64,000 bases of DNA. Source: Clostridia bacterium. GTDB lineage: Bacteria > Bacillota > Clostridia > Oscillospirales > Acutalibacteraceae. Both the position numbers and the translations under genes were made by a program. Under the pieces are notes generated by a model that was not told where the DNA came from, searched no databases, and worked only from the letters and a program-made list of their open reading frames with translations. Location of the stretch: contig JAFSIV010000023.1 in the NCBI GenBank assembly GCA_017439585.1, positions 1 through 64,000 on the forward strand. The letters are read 5' to 3'. Below are positions 23,821 to 33,714 of this stretch, in pieces (position 1 is the stretch's first letter; the number at the start of each line of letters is the position of its first letter).

Positions 23821-26574
23821 ATGCAAAACAAAGCATTGAGGTTATTAGCAGGCTTTATGTCGGTTGTAATGGTATTTGGGCTTGTATGCACAGTACCTTT
23901 CGGCTGTTTGGCTACGGAAGCTTTAACCTCTGGCGAAGCTATTGCGGTTAATCTTAAAAACAGCGCTGATGCGGTTTTTGAGGGCGATAGCCTTGTTTGG
24001 CAAAGCGATAAAGAATTGAATTTGGGATTTACTGCCGAAAATGAAGGTATATTCGAGCTTTCGGTGGTTTGGAAGCCGATGGAAAACGGTGTAAACCCCG
24101 AAATTTCGGTTAAAATCGACGGTAAATATCCTTTCGAAAAAGCAGAAAATATTGAAATGCTTCGCGAATGGAAAAACCTAACAGATAAACCCCGTCAGGA
24201 TAAAATCGGAAACGAATATGCGGCTGAGCAGGTTGAAACAGGCGAATTTATAACAACCGCATTGCGTGATTACACAGGCTCATCAGCTGAGCCGTATGCC
24301 TTTTCTTTGTCGTCAGGTGAGCATACCTTAACCTTAAAGGGTGACGGTCAAAAGCTTTTAATTAAGTCTATAACCTTCGTAACCCCTGATAGCCCAAAAA
24401 GTTATAAGGGTACCTTCAAGCCGTCAAAAGCAGAAAAAATTAATGCCCAGCCGATTTTATTGCAGGGTGAAAAAGCGGATATAAAATCGGGAGACTTTTT
24501 AATTCCAAAAGCTAATAACAGTGACGCAGGAATGAATCCTACCGATAAAAGAGCTACTAAAATCAATTATATCGGCGGAAGCACCTGGCAGAACCCCGGC
24601 GATTATCTCAAATGGAATTTTGAGGTTGAAAAATCGGGATATTATTATTTGAATTTTAGATTTAAACAGTCGGAGCTTGTTAACGGCGATAGTTTTAGAA
24701 GACTTAAAATAGATGATAAGCTTCCCTTTGAAGAAGCAAGAACTGTTAAATTTGTATACGATACCGATTGGCAAAACGATACATATAGCGATAGTAAGAA
24801 TAATCCTTATTACATATATCTCGAAAAGGGAAGTCATACCTTAACCTTAGAGGTTGATTCTTCAAATCAGGTTGAGTATTTTAACCGTTTGTCAAGCGTT
24901 GTCTCCTCGCTTGGCGATGAATATATAAAAATAGTTATGATAACAGGTGAAACCCCCGATGTTAATCGTGACTATCAGTTGTTTGATCAAATTCCGAATT
25001 TTAATGATACATTAAAGAAGAATAATGATGAGCTTATTGCTCTTTCAAAGGATATGAAAAAGAATTCGGGCAAAAGAGCAACCCAGATAATTGCAGCTAT
25101 GGATAATATGTCCCGTATATTATCTATTATGCTTAAAAGTCCTTATATTGCGCATCAGTATGTAAAGGATTTTTACAGTAATTACACCTCATTAAGCTCT
25201 TGGCTTTATGATATGACAAATATGCCGTTGGCAATTGATACGATACAGTTTGTGCCTTACGGCAGTGAACCTAAACTCAATGAAAAGAATATTTTTGAGC
25301 GTTTTGCATACGGCTTTATGCGTTTTATATATTCTTTTGTTGAGGATTATGCAGAAGCAGAACAGGGAGAAAGTAACCAAAGTGTGCGTCTTTGGGTTAA
25401 CTGGGGACAGGACCAATCGAGCGTGTTAAGCTCGCTTATTGAAGATTCTTTCACGGCGAAAACCGGAATAAAGGTTAAGCTCGAAATTGTAAATGCTTCG
25501 CTTGTAAACGGTATTCTTGCAGGCAATTTCCCCGATGTTGCGCTTCATTTGGCAAGAACTGAGCCGGTAAACCTAGGTATCAGAGGCGCGCTTGCTGATT
25601 TGAGACAGTTTGATGACTGCGATGAGGTATTAAAGCGTTTCAACACCGGCGCACATGTGCCGTATTGCTACGGTGATGCATTGTATGCTCTTCCTGATAC
25701 TCAAAGCTTTATGCTTATGTTCTACCGCACCGATATACTTGACCAGTTAGGCATTAAAGTGCCTGAAACCTGGGAAGAGTTTTTGCAGGCTTCAACAATT
25801 ATTCAGCGCAATAATATGAACACCTATGTTCCATATACTCAGATTGTAGCTTCAACCACAGTAAATGCCGGTATAGGAAACCTTAATTTGTTTCCAACAT
25901 TATTAGCTCAAAGCGGACTTTCGCTTTATAATCCTGAGCTTAATGCCACGGATATAAACAACGAGCCTGCTATTGAAGTATTTAAAACTTGGGCTTCATT
26001 ATATAACGAATACAGTCTTAATAAAGAGGCAGATTTCTATAATAGATTCCGCAACGGTGTAATGCCGCTCGGTATAGCACCTTATGGTACATATATGACA
26101 ATTTATTCCGCTGCGCCTGAAATCAAGGGAAGATGGTCGGTTGCGACTGTTCCGGGAAGCAAAGACGGTAATAAGCTGGTTGCAGGTGCAGGAACAGGCT
26201 GCGCTATCATAGAAAAATCCCCGAATAAAAAAGCGGCTTGGGAGTTCCTTAAATGGTGGACCAGCGAGGAAACACAGTTCAGATACAGTAAAAATGTTGA
26301 GTCTATACTCGGTATGATAGGCAGAACTGCAACCGCTAATAAAAATGCTATGAAGCGGCTTGCTTGGAATTCTCATGACCGAGATGTAATACTTGAACAA
26401 TGGAGTTATGTTCAAGAAGTTCCGGAAGTACCGGGAAGCTATTATGTAACAAGAGCGGTTGATCAGGCGTTCTGGTCGGTGGTAAATGATAATTCCACCG
26501 TTAAGGATGCAGTTGCAAAATGGAGTAATTTTGCTGATGATGAGATAACCCGTAAGATTAAAGAATACAGTTAG
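23821..26574 (+). CDS. Large extracellular solute-binding protein with N-terminal carbohydrate-binding-like modules
   Basis: The 917-aa protein has a signal peptide (residues 1-32, ending near CLATEA) but no clear lipobox. Two beta-rich regions at ~35-210 and ~215-385 share the pattern EGIFELSV/SGYYYLNFRF ... GEHTLTLKG/GSHTLTLEV, which looks like CBM6/35-like or carbohydrate-binding modules. A linker with helical residues follows. The sugar ABC solute-binding domain starts near 518 (VRLWVNWGQD, GNFPDVALHLARTEPVNLGIRGALADL, TWEEFLQAS, GRWSVATVPGS, KKAAWEFLKWWTS). Usual sugar SBPs are 420-480 residues, so this is about twice the normal length. It pairs with the two permeases that follow immediately. 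Confidence 0.88.
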   Translation: MQNKALRLLAGFMSVVMVFGLVCTVPFGCLATEALTSGEAIAVNLKNSADAVFEGDSLVWQSDKELNLGFTAENEGIFELSVVWKPMENGVNPEISVKIDGKYPFEKAENIEMLREWKNLTDKPRQDKIGNEYAAEQVETGEFITTALRDYTGSSAEPYAFSLSSGEHTLTLKGDGQKLLIKSITFVTPDSPKSYKGTFKPSKAEKINAQPILLQGEKADIKSGDFLIPKANNSDAGMNPTDKRATKINYIGGSTWQNPGDYLKWNFEVEKSGYYYLNFRFKQSELVNGDSFRRLKIDDKLPFEEARTVKFVYDTDWQNDTYSDSKNNPYYIYLEKGSHTLTLEVDSSNQVEYFNRLSSVVSSLGDEYIKIVMITGETPDVNRDYQLFDQIPNFNDTLKKNNDELIALSKDMKKNSGKRATQIIAAMDNMSRILSIMLKSPYIAHQYVKDFYSNYTSLSSWLYDMTNMPLAIDTIQFVPYGSEPKLNEKNIFERFAYGFMRFIYSFVEDYAEAEQGESNQSVRLWVNWGQDQSSVLSSLIEDSFTAKTGIKVKLEIVNASLVNGILAGNFPDVALHLARTEPVNLGIRGALADLRQFDDCDEVLKRFNTGAHVPYCYGDALYALPDTQSFMLMFYRTDILDQLGIKVPETWEEFLQASTIIQRNNMNTYVPYTQIVASTTVNAGIGNLNLFPTLLAQSGLSLYNPELNATDINNEPAIEVFKTWASLYNEYSLNKEADFYNRFRNGVMPLGIAPYGTYMTIYSAAPEIKGRWSVATVPGSKDGNKLVAGAGTGCAIIEKSPNKKAAWEFLKWWTSEETQFRYSKNVESILGMIGRTATANKNAMKRLAWNSHDRDVILEQWSYVQEVPEVPGSYYVTRAVDQAFWSVVNDNSTVKDAVAKWSNFADDEITRKIKEYS

Positions 26575-26587
26575 GGTGAAATAGATA

Positions 26588-27502
26588 ATGAGGATTAAAG
26601 AACCTCGCCGTAAAATGACACGCGAAATGTGGAAAGATAACATTCCTATGTTTGTTATGTTTGCACCGTTTGTAATTGCATTTTTGATTTTCACGGTAAT
26701 ACCGATAATATCTTCTATATTATTGAGTTTTACTTCATACGATATGATTTCTGCCCCTAAATTTACGGGACTTGAAAATTATAAACGTTTGTTTTTGAAT
26801 GACAGCGTTTTTATAGTAACAGTTAGAAATACCTTTATTTTCGCAGTTGTTGCAGGACCGCTCGGATTTTTGCTTTCCTTTTTACTTGCATGGCTGGTTA
26901 ATGAATTTTCCCCAAAGGTGCGTACGGTTTTATCCTTTATGCTGTATGCTCCAGCACTTGTTGGTAACGCATATTTTATATGGCAGGTTGCCTTTTCGGG
27001 CGATAGTTACGGATATATAAACAGTCTATTATTATCAATAGGCGTTATAACAGAGCCTATAATATGGCTTAAAACCGAAGCATATCTTATGCCGATTATA
27101 ATAATTGTTTATCTATGGCAGAATATGGGCGTATCCTTCCTTGCAAATATTTCAGGTTTGCAGAATGTGAGCCGCGATATGTATGAGGCTGGCGCGATAG
27201 ACGGTATCAGAAGCCGTTGGCAAGAGCTTCGTTATATCACTCTCCCCTCTATGTCGCATATGCTGTTGTTTAGCGCTGTTATGCAGATTCAAAGCTGTTA
27301 TTCTGTAAGCGCAATCGCAATCATACTTGCAGGTTATCCGAGTAAAAATAACGCGGTTGATACAGTGGTTTCGCTTATGGCGGATGTGGCAACCGTAAGA
27401 TATGAGCTAGGCTATGCTTCTGCGATAGCGGTAATTCTGTTTATAATGATGGTTGCAACAAGAATTGCAGTTGGCAAGATTTTGGCTTTAACCCAGAAAT
27501 GA
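26588..27502 (+). CDS. Sugar ABC transporter permease (MalF/UgpA type)
   Basis: The 304-aa inner-membrane protein has six predicted membrane segments and the EAA loop that contacts the ATPase: MYEAGAIDGIRSRWQELRYITLP near residues 198-220. The N-terminal FMFAPFVIAFLIFTVIPII and SFTSYDMISAPKFTGLENYKRLF are typical of the CUT1 permease partner. It starts 13 bases after the binding-protein gene, with GGGTG upstream. With the next gene it forms the channel for the oligosaccharide bound by the 917-aa protein. Confidence 0.93.
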   Translation: MRIKEPRRKMTREMWKDNIPMFVMFAPFVIAFLIFTVIPIISSILLSFTSYDMISAPKFTGLENYKRLFLNDSVFIVTVRNTFIFAVVAGPLGFLLSFLLAWLVNEFSPKVRTVLSFMLYAPALVGNAYFIWQVAFSGDSYGYINSLLLSIGVITEPIIWLKTEAYLMPIIIIVYLWQNMGVSFLANISGLQNVSRDMYEAGAIDGIRSRWQELRYITLPSMSHMLLFSAVMQIQSCYSVSAIAIILAGYPSKNNAVDTVVSLMADVATVRYELGYASAIAVILFIMMVATRIAVGKILALTQK

Positions 27503-27512
27503 GGCGGTAAGA

Positions 27513-28409
27513 ATGAATATAATACAAAAATTACAAAGTTCAAATAGTCCAAGACGCCTCGCCAGCCGTAAATACACAAGGTCTAAATTCGGCGATATAA
27601 TGATGTTTTTATTACTAGCCCTCGGCGGTTTGTTTTCAATGCTACCGCTGATTTATGCGGTATGTACTTCATTTAAGCCGCTTGACGAATTGCTTATTTT
27701 CCCGCCAACATTCTTCGTTAAAAGACCAACAATAGGAAACTATAAGGTTTTGCCCGATTTAATGGCTTCGCTTAAAGTTCCGATTAGCCGTTACATTTTC
27801 AACAGCCTTATGGTAAGTGTTGTATCAACGGTTATATATATTGTTGTGGCGGCAATGGCGGCTTATGTTATAGCAAAGGCAACCTTCCCCGGAAGAAAAA
27901 CAATATTCTGGATTATTCAGTTTGCATTGATGTTTAATGCATATACATTGGCAGTTCCGCAGTATTTGATAAACTCAAAACTGCATTTAATAGATACTTA
28001 TTGGATATATATACTTCCCCACATGGCATCAACGCTAGGCGTATTCCTTATGAAGCAGTATATAGACGGTTATATTCCGGACGCGCTTTTAGAAGCTGCA
28101 AAAATAGACGGTGCGAGTCATTACAGGATTTTTTGGCAGATTGTTATGCCGATTGTTCGTCCTGCATGGCTTACTCTCACATTATTCTCATTCAGAGACA
28201 CATGGTCGGCAGTGCCTAACGGAACAGTATTTTCTGAGGAAATTAAAACCTTGCCTCAAATTGTCAATCAGATAACAGCCGGTGGTCTTGCCCGCTCAGG
28301 TAGTGCTATGGCGGTTACGGTTATTATGATGATACCGCCGATATTGGTTTACTTAATTTCGCAAAGTAATGTTCTTGAAGCAATGTCTAGTTCCGGTATT
28401 AAGGAATAG
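27513..28409 (+). CDS. Carbohydrate ABC transporter permease (MalG/UgpE type)
   Basis: The 298-aa protein has six membrane segments with the CUT1 second-permease features: YAVCTSFKPLDELLIFPPTFF, the conserved MFNAYTLAVPQYLINSKLHLIDTYWI region and the EAA loop LLEAAKIDGASHYRIFWQIVMPIVRPAWLTL. GAGGCGG precedes the ATG, 10 bases after the first permease. No ATPase gene lies in the locus, so a shared MsmX/MalK-like ATPase encoded elsewhere is expected. Confidence 0.93.
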   Translation: MNIIQKLQSSNSPRRLASRKYTRSKFGDIMMFLLLALGGLFSMLPLIYAVCTSFKPLDELLIFPPTFFVKRPTIGNYKVLPDLMASLKVPISRYIFNSLMVSVVSTVIYIVVAAMAAYVIAKATFPGRKTIFWIIQFALMFNAYTLAVPQYLINSKLHLIDTYWIYILPHMASTLGVFLMKQYIDGYIPDALLEAAKIDGASHYRIFWQIVMPIVRPAWLTLTLFSFRDTWSAVPNGTVFSEEIKTLPQIVNQITAGGLARSGSAMAVTVIMMIPPILVYLISQSNVLEAMSSSGIKE

Positions 28410-28448
28410 AGCAGAGAATAATTTATCGCACTAAGGAGTGTGAAAAAC

Positions 28449-30542
28449 TTGAAACATAAATTGATTAAATTTGCGGCAGTTTTGTTAGCGCTGTTAACTC
28501 TTCTTTCGGTGGGAGTTTCTGCTGCTATTCCGTACGAAAGCTATACCTATTGGTCAAATGTGAGTTCTGAGCGCAAGGATGTTTATAACCGTCCGATGTA
28601 TGAGCCTTTAAAGGCTTTGGATGCCGATAGTATCGGAACAGATAGCTTTAATGAGATAAAAAATATTTTCGCAGATACAAAGGGAAATATTTATATTTTA
28701 GATTCAAAATCAAAAATTGTTGTTCTTGATAAGAATTTTAAGCTTAAAAAAGAAATCGGTTTAATCGGTGAAGAGGCTTATGACGAAGCCGAGAGCATTT
28801 ATGTTCATACCGATAATACGATTTATATTTGTGATACACTTTCTAAAAGAATACTGCATATTTCAGAGCAGGGCGCATTGATTGAAACAATTAATAAACC
28901 TGAGAGTGTGCTTATACCTGATGATTTTGATTTCAGACCTTTGCGTATTGTTATTGATTCGCAAGGATATATGTATGTTTTGAGCGATGGTTCTTATTAC
29001 GGCGCATTGCTTTATTCCCCTGAAAAGAAATTCCTTGGATTTTATGGCGCAAATTCGGTTACAGGCAGTATTGCTGGTGTGCTTACTAATATAAAAAATC
29101 GTATTTTCCCGAACAACGAGAAAAAGGGAAATACTGCAAGAAATTTACCTTACTGTTTTAATGATATAACCATAGACGGCAGAGATTTTATTTATACCTC
29201 AAACGGTTATACAGATGACCTTAACCGCGAAGGTCAAATCAGAAGATTAGGTCCCGGAATGGGTAATAATATTTTACATTCTGACGATATAAACTTTGTA
29301 GATACAGATGTAAATGCAGTTTATAACGATGGCGCAATGGCAAAGCAGGATATTATGGATATCGAGGTTGATACCAACGGTTTTCTTTATGCGCTTGAAC
29401 AGGCTTACGGCAGAATTTATCTTTATGACGGCGAATGCCGTATGATTACCGCTTTTGGCGGAGGAATGGGAGAGGGAAAAACCCTCGGAACATTCACAAA
29501 GGTTGCTGGTATGTCGATTATAGATGACGGCGCTATGGTGCTTGTTGCCGATGCGGTTACAAACCGTATAACTGTTTTTGCTCTTACCGATTTCGGTAAA
29601 AAGGCGAAAGAACTTATAAGTCTTACTATTAATGGTAAGTATGACGATATAGGTGATGGTTGGAAAGAGCTTTTAAAGCTTGATAATAATTTCCAGCCTG
29701 CATATAGCGGTTTGGCAAGACTCAGCCTTAATAACGGTGACTATGAAGAGGCAATGAAGTATGCCAAAATAGGCTATGATAGAGAAACCTATGCGGTTGC
29801 ATTTGAGTATGTTCGCAAGGATTTCCTTGAAAGAAACTTTGCTTTAATTTTTATGGTTGCATTCGCTATTATAGTTATAGTATGCGCTTTCCTTGTTATT
29901 AGCTCTCGCAAAAAGATTACACTTATTAAAAATAAAAATGTAAGACAGATGTTTAGTGTTATGATACATCCGTCTAATGTTTTTACCGATATAAAAGAAA
30001 AAGGTCAGGGCTCGGTTTTACTGTGCTTAGTAACCTTGGTAATGTTCTATATTGTAACCGTACTTCAAACCCTTGCGGGCGGATTTTTATTTAGTGTATA
30101 CGATGCAGAATCCTTTAACTCGCTTTGGGTGCTTGTTCGTTCGGTAGGTTTAGTTGTTTTATGGATTACTGCAAACTGGTTAGTATGCACACTTACAGAA
30201 GGTAAGGGTAAATTAAAAGAAATTATAATCGTTACCTGTTATAGCCTTTGGCCAATTATAATTGAAAAAATTATCCGACTTTTTCTCACAAATGTGCTTG
30301 TTCCCGCAGAGGCAAGCTTCTTAGGAATACTTGATGCCTTAGCGATAATTTATTTTGTTATTTTAATGATAATAGGATTGCTGAAAATTCACGATTTCAG
30401 TATGACAAGGCTTGTTGTTACAAGTATAGTTTCCATTATAGGCGTTGCGGCTATAATCTTCCTTGGAATTATGATTATAATGCTTTTGCAACAGTTCTTT
30501 GCGTTTGTTGCAACATTTGTTACCGAAATTTTGACAATATAA
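28449..30542 (+). CDS. NHL-repeat beta-propeller protein with TPR and C-terminal Yip1-type membrane domain
   Basis: The product has about 697 residues. A signal-like hydrophobic segment lies at 5-28. Residues ~60-390 hold NHL/propeller blades (GNIYILDSKSKIVVLDKNF, NTIYICDTLSKRILHIS, GYMYVLSDGSYYGALLY, GFLYALEQAYGRIYLYDGE). One TPR-like stretch (FQPAYSGLARLSLNNGDYEEAMKYAKIGYD) follows near 410-445. After a membrane segment at ~465-490, a five-helix Yip1-like domain fills the rest. The propeller should face outside. I prefer the TTG at 28449, 10 bases after AAGGAG, to the GTG at 28440, which is only one base from it. It sits between the two importer cassettes; its role is unknown. Confidence 0.75.
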   Translation: MKHKLIKFAAVLLALLTLLSVGVSAAIPYESYTYWSNVSSERKDVYNRPMYEPLKALDADSIGTDSFNEIKNIFADTKGNIYILDSKSKIVVLDKNFKLKKEIGLIGEEAYDEAESIYVHTDNTIYICDTLSKRILHISEQGALIETINKPESVLIPDDFDFRPLRIVIDSQGYMYVLSDGSYYGALLYSPEKKFLGFYGANSVTGSIAGVLTNIKNRIFPNNEKKGNTARNLPYCFNDITIDGRDFIYTSNGYTDDLNREGQIRRLGPGMGNNILHSDDINFVDTDVNAVYNDGAMAKQDIMDIEVDTNGFLYALEQAYGRIYLYDGECRMITAFGGGMGEGKTLGTFTKVAGMSIIDDGAMVLVADAVTNRITVFALTDFGKKAKELISLTINGKYDDIGDGWKELLKLDNNFQPAYSGLARLSLNNGDYEEAMKYAKIGYDRETYAVAFEYVRKDFLERNFALIFMVAFAIIVIVCAFLVISSRKKITLIKNKNVRQMFSVMIHPSNVFTDIKEKGQGSVLLCLVTLVMFYIVTVLQTLAGGFLFSVYDAESFNSLWVLVRSVGLVVLWITANWLVCTLTEGKGKLKEIIIVTCYSLWPIIIEKIIRLFLTNVLVPAEASFLGILDALAIIYFVILMIIGLLKIHDFSMTRLVVTSIVSIIGVAAIIFLGIMIIMLLQQFFAFVATFVTEILTI

Positions 30543-30555
30543 AGGGTGGTTTAAA

Positions 30556-32796
30556 GTGAAAAAAATTATAAGCATTTTATGTTGTGTTTCGGTTATCCTA
30601 ACAGTCTCAGCCTGTGGTGCTGCTCAAAAAGGAACAAAAGCATTTGATAAAAAGGCTCAAAACGGATTTCCCTCAGATAAGCTTATTGCAGAAAATGATA
30701 ATTACCGTTTAGAATTTGATGAAAGTAGCGGCGGTGTTATACTAACCGAGCTTTCGAGCGGTGAAAAATGGGGAACAACCCCCATAGATGACGCTGGCGA
30801 AGAATTAGACGAATTCGGTATGCCGATAAAGAAGCATCCGAAAATACAGTCTCCCATTACAATCAGATACCGCGATTATCAAAACAACAGTATTTATCAG
30901 AATTTATCTTATAGCGATGCGATTTCGGGCGGTAGAGTGAGATGTGCAAGAGGCAAAAATTCTCTGCTTGTTGAATTTTATTTTGATACCGCCGAAATTA
31001 TGGTGCCGGTTGAATATAAGCTACTCGATGACTCGGTTGAGATAACTATTAACCCAAAACGAATTCAGGAAAAAAACAATACCCTTTTTGAAGTTTCGGT
31101 AGCTCCCTTCTGGTGCAGTGCAAAGAATGGTACGGATAATGCCTACATATTTGTGCCCTCAGGCTCAGGCGCTCTTATAAATACCGATGTTCGTTCTCAG
31201 CAGGGAGACACCTTCACGGCTCAGATTTACGGCAGAGATTACTCTAAGGAGCTTAATACCGAGGTATCAAAAGAAGAAAGTGTTAAACTACCTGTTTTTG
31301 GCGCTCGTATGAATAGCAAAAAAGCAACCTTGGCAGTTGTTACTTCGGGAGCTGAAAGCGGAATTATAGAAGCTATTGCGGGTTCTTCCGCAGTTGGATA
31401 CACCTCAGTTTACACCTCGTTTCAGGTTAGAGGATATACCGAGCATACCGCTCAGGTGTTTGTTGGAAAAAAAAGCGAAAGCAATGTTTTTAGTAATCTA
31501 ACGGTAAAAAAACCGTTTACGGTAAGATATTATCCTTTAACAAATGAAAAAGCTGATTATAACGGAATGGCTGAGTGTTACAGAGATTATCTTATAAAAG
31601 AGAAAAAACTCAGTAAATCTAAGGAGGCAGAAGCTCCTTTTGCTGTTTCTCTTATTGGAGGAACAACAATTACTAAGTCTTTCTTAGGAATTCCTTATAA
31701 AAGCTTTTATACCTCAACCTCTCTTGAAGAGGCAGAGAAAATCGTTGCTGATTTATCAAAGCGGGTGGGAACTTCTTTCCCTGTGACCTTGATAGGCTAC
31801 GGTGAGAGCGGAATTGATATAAGCTTGCTCGCCGGCGGTTTTAAGGTAAACTCAAAAACCGGCGGAAAGAAGGGTTTGAAGTCTTTAAAAGAGGTTTGCG
31901 AGAAAAACGGCAACCGTCTTTATATGGATTTTGATTTGCTTCGTTTCTCAAAATCTGCAAACGGATTTTCAACAGGTTCTGATGTTGTTTATGATACAAC
32001 CGATAAAAAATCCTTGCAGTATCTCTATAATGTTTCAACCAGAGATTATAACAAGAAAACAAAGCATTATTTGTTAAGACATACCAAGCTAAATAAAGCG
32101 GCAGATAAGCTGATTTCAAAAACATCTGATTTAGCGCTTGACGGTGTTTCTCTTTCAACCCTTTCTAATATAAGTTATTCTGATTATAAGGATAAAACCG
32201 TTTCGGATTATTATTGCGCAAGCGGTTTAGAAAAACTGGCTTCGGGTATTTTCTCATCGGTTAAAAAATCTGAAAAAGCGGTTATGGCAAATAACGCAAA
32301 CGCCTATGCGGCAGTTAAAGCTGATATTATTACCGATATAGCAGTAACCTCCTCAGGCGATAACCTTTTCTATGCGGATATACCGTTTTATCAGATGGTT
32401 TTCAAAGGATATGTTCCTATGGTATCGGCAAGCCAAAACCTAGCTTCCAATTATAAAACACTTTTGCTCAAATCGGTTGAAAGCGGTTGCGGTCTTAACT
32501 ATACTTTAACTGCAAAATGGGATAATCTGCTTATAGATTCTGCATATCCCGTATATTACAATAGTGTATATGATGAAATAGAGCCGATTATAGTGGAGAA
32601 TTATAACAAGCTTAAAGGTTATTACGAGAGTATAAACGGCGCGCAGATTTCCTCTCATAAAATACTTGAAAACGGAGTAAGAGAAACAGTTTTTGATAAC
32701 AATGTATCGGTTTATGTTAATTTAAGCGAAAAAGCCGTTAGTTCTCCTGCAGGAGAGATATCTCCGTATGACTTTATTGTGAAGGAGGGGGCATAA
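30556..32796 (+). CDS. DUF5696-type lipoprotein of the ABC transporter locus
   Basis: The 746-aa protein has a lipoprotein signal (VILTVSAC, lipid cysteine at residue 20). The N-terminal half is beta-rich (YRLEFDESSGGVILTELSSGEKWGTT; IRYRDYQNNSIYQNLSYSDA). The second half looks like a barrel (FPVTLIGYGESGIDISLLAGGFKVNS, LYMDFDLLRFSKSANGFSTGSD, DLALDGVSLSTLSN). From memory this architecture is annotated DUF5696 and accompanies sugar importers in Clostridia and Paenibacillus. That it is a degenerate or novel surface glycosidase is an inference. The start is GTG, with GGGTGG 6 bases upstream. Its stop codon directly abuts the next start. Confidence 0.75.
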   Translation: MKKIISILCCVSVILTVSACGAAQKGTKAFDKKAQNGFPSDKLIAENDNYRLEFDESSGGVILTELSSGEKWGTTPIDDAGEELDEFGMPIKKHPKIQSPITIRYRDYQNNSIYQNLSYSDAISGGRVRCARGKNSLLVEFYFDTAEIMVPVEYKLLDDSVEITINPKRIQEKNNTLFEVSVAPFWCSAKNGTDNAYIFVPSGSGALINTDVRSQQGDTFTAQIYGRDYSKELNTEVSKEESVKLPVFGARMNSKKATLAVVTSGAESGIIEAIAGSSAVGYTSVYTSFQVRGYTEHTAQVFVGKKSESNVFSNLTVKKPFTVRYYPLTNEKADYNGMAECYRDYLIKEKKLSKSKEAEAPFAVSLIGGTTITKSFLGIPYKSFYTSTSLEEAEKIVADLSKRVGTSFPVTLIGYGESGIDISLLAGGFKVNSKTGGKKGLKSLKEVCEKNGNRLYMDFDLLRFSKSANGFSTGSDVVYDTTDKKSLQYLYNVSTRDYNKKTKHYLLRHTKLNKAADKLISKTSDLALDGVSLSTLSNISYSDYKDKTVSDYYCASGLEKLASGIFSSVKKSEKAVMANNANAYAAVKADIITDIAVTSSGDNLFYADIPFYQMVFKGYVPMVSASQNLASNYKTLLLKSVESGCGLNYTLTAKWDNLLIDSAYPVYYNSVYDEIEPIIVENYNKLKGYYESINGAQISSHKILENGVRETVFDNNVSVYVNLSEKAVSSPAGEISPYDFIVKEGA

Positions 32797-33699
32797 GTGA
32801 AGAGAAAAAAGAAAAATCAAGGTATAACGGCGCTTAAAAGCCGTTATGGCAGAATGTTTACATTGCCTTGGCTTATAGGAATGATAATATTTTTTATTAT
32901 TCCGCTTTTCGAGGCTGTTCGCTTCTCTTTTTCAGAGGTTACGATAGTCCCCGGCGGTATAGAGAAGAAGTTTATCGGTTTTGCAAATTATAAAGAAATT
33001 TTGTTTAGCAACCCTGATTATACTGATATTGTTTCTTCTGCAATAACTGCATTTTTATATCAGCTTCCGATTATACTTTTGCTTAGTATGGTGTTGGCAA
33101 TACTTTTAAATCAAAAGTTTTTAGGCAGAACATTTTTCAGAGCTTTATATTTCTTGCCTGTAATAATAGCTTCAGGACCTGTTTTATCGCTTTTATTCTT
33201 TTCTTCAAGCTCGGATTTATCAAATCTTGGTGCTTCTGAGTCGATATCAACCAGTCTTATTTCGGTTGATGAAATAGTTGCCGATTTAGGTATAAGCGGA
33301 GGCGCAGCTTCCTATATTACCACTATGATAAGCCGAATTTTCGATTTGATTTGGAACTGCGGAATACAAATTGTTTTATTCTTAGCAGGTTTGCAGTCCA
33401 TACCTTCAACGCTTTATGAAGCTTCAAGGGTAGAGGGTGCTACAAAGTGGGAAGAGTTCTGGTTTATAACCTTTCCGATGCTTTCAGAGGTTACGGTTTT
33501 GGTTGGCGTTTTCACAATGGTGCAGCTTATCACAAACGACCGCAGCCGCATAATCACTCTGCTTTATAACAATATCAACAGCGCGGTATATGATACCACA
33601 TCGGCTATGGCTTGGTTCTATTTCTTGGTTTCTGGCGGAATAATGGCATTTATATTATTCTGTTACAGCTATTTTGCCGGAAAACGCTGGAAGGCATAG
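32797..33699 (+). CDS. Sugar ABC transporter permease (second system, MalF type)
   Basis: The 300-aa protein has six membrane segments, starts with a Lys/Arg-rich cytoplasmic tail and FTLPWLIGMIIFFIIPLFEAV, and carries the EAA loop LYEASRVEGATKWEEFWFITFP near residues 205-230. The GTG start follows the preceding stop codon without a gap, and GGAGGGG lies inside the end of the upstream gene, so translation is coupled. It forms the second importer channel with the next gene. Confidence 0.93.
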   Translation: MKRKKKNQGITALKSRYGRMFTLPWLIGMIIFFIIPLFEAVRFSFSEVTIVPGGIEKKFIGFANYKEILFSNPDYTDIVSSAITAFLYQLPIILLLSMVLAILLNQKFLGRTFFRALYFLPVIIASGPVLSLLFFSSSSDLSNLGASESISTSLISVDEIVADLGISGGAASYITTMISRIFDLIWNCGIQIVLFLAGLQSIPSTLYEASRVEGATKWEEFWFITFPMLSEVTVLVGVFTMVQLITNDRSRIITLLYNNINSAVYDTTSAMAWFYFLVSGGIMAFILFCYSYFAGKRWKA

Positions 33700-33714
33700 G
33701 AGGTGCATATAATA

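Noticed and set aside
25999..26694. Long minus-strand open frame opposite the binding-protein and permease genes
   Set aside because: It lies wholly opposite well-supported coding sequence, has no ribosome-binding site and shows no domain. It is a shadow frame.
28440..28448. GTG at 28440 as start of the NHL/Yip1 gene
   Set aside because: It is one base from the AAGGAG site, too close for initiation. The TTG at 28449 has normal spacing.
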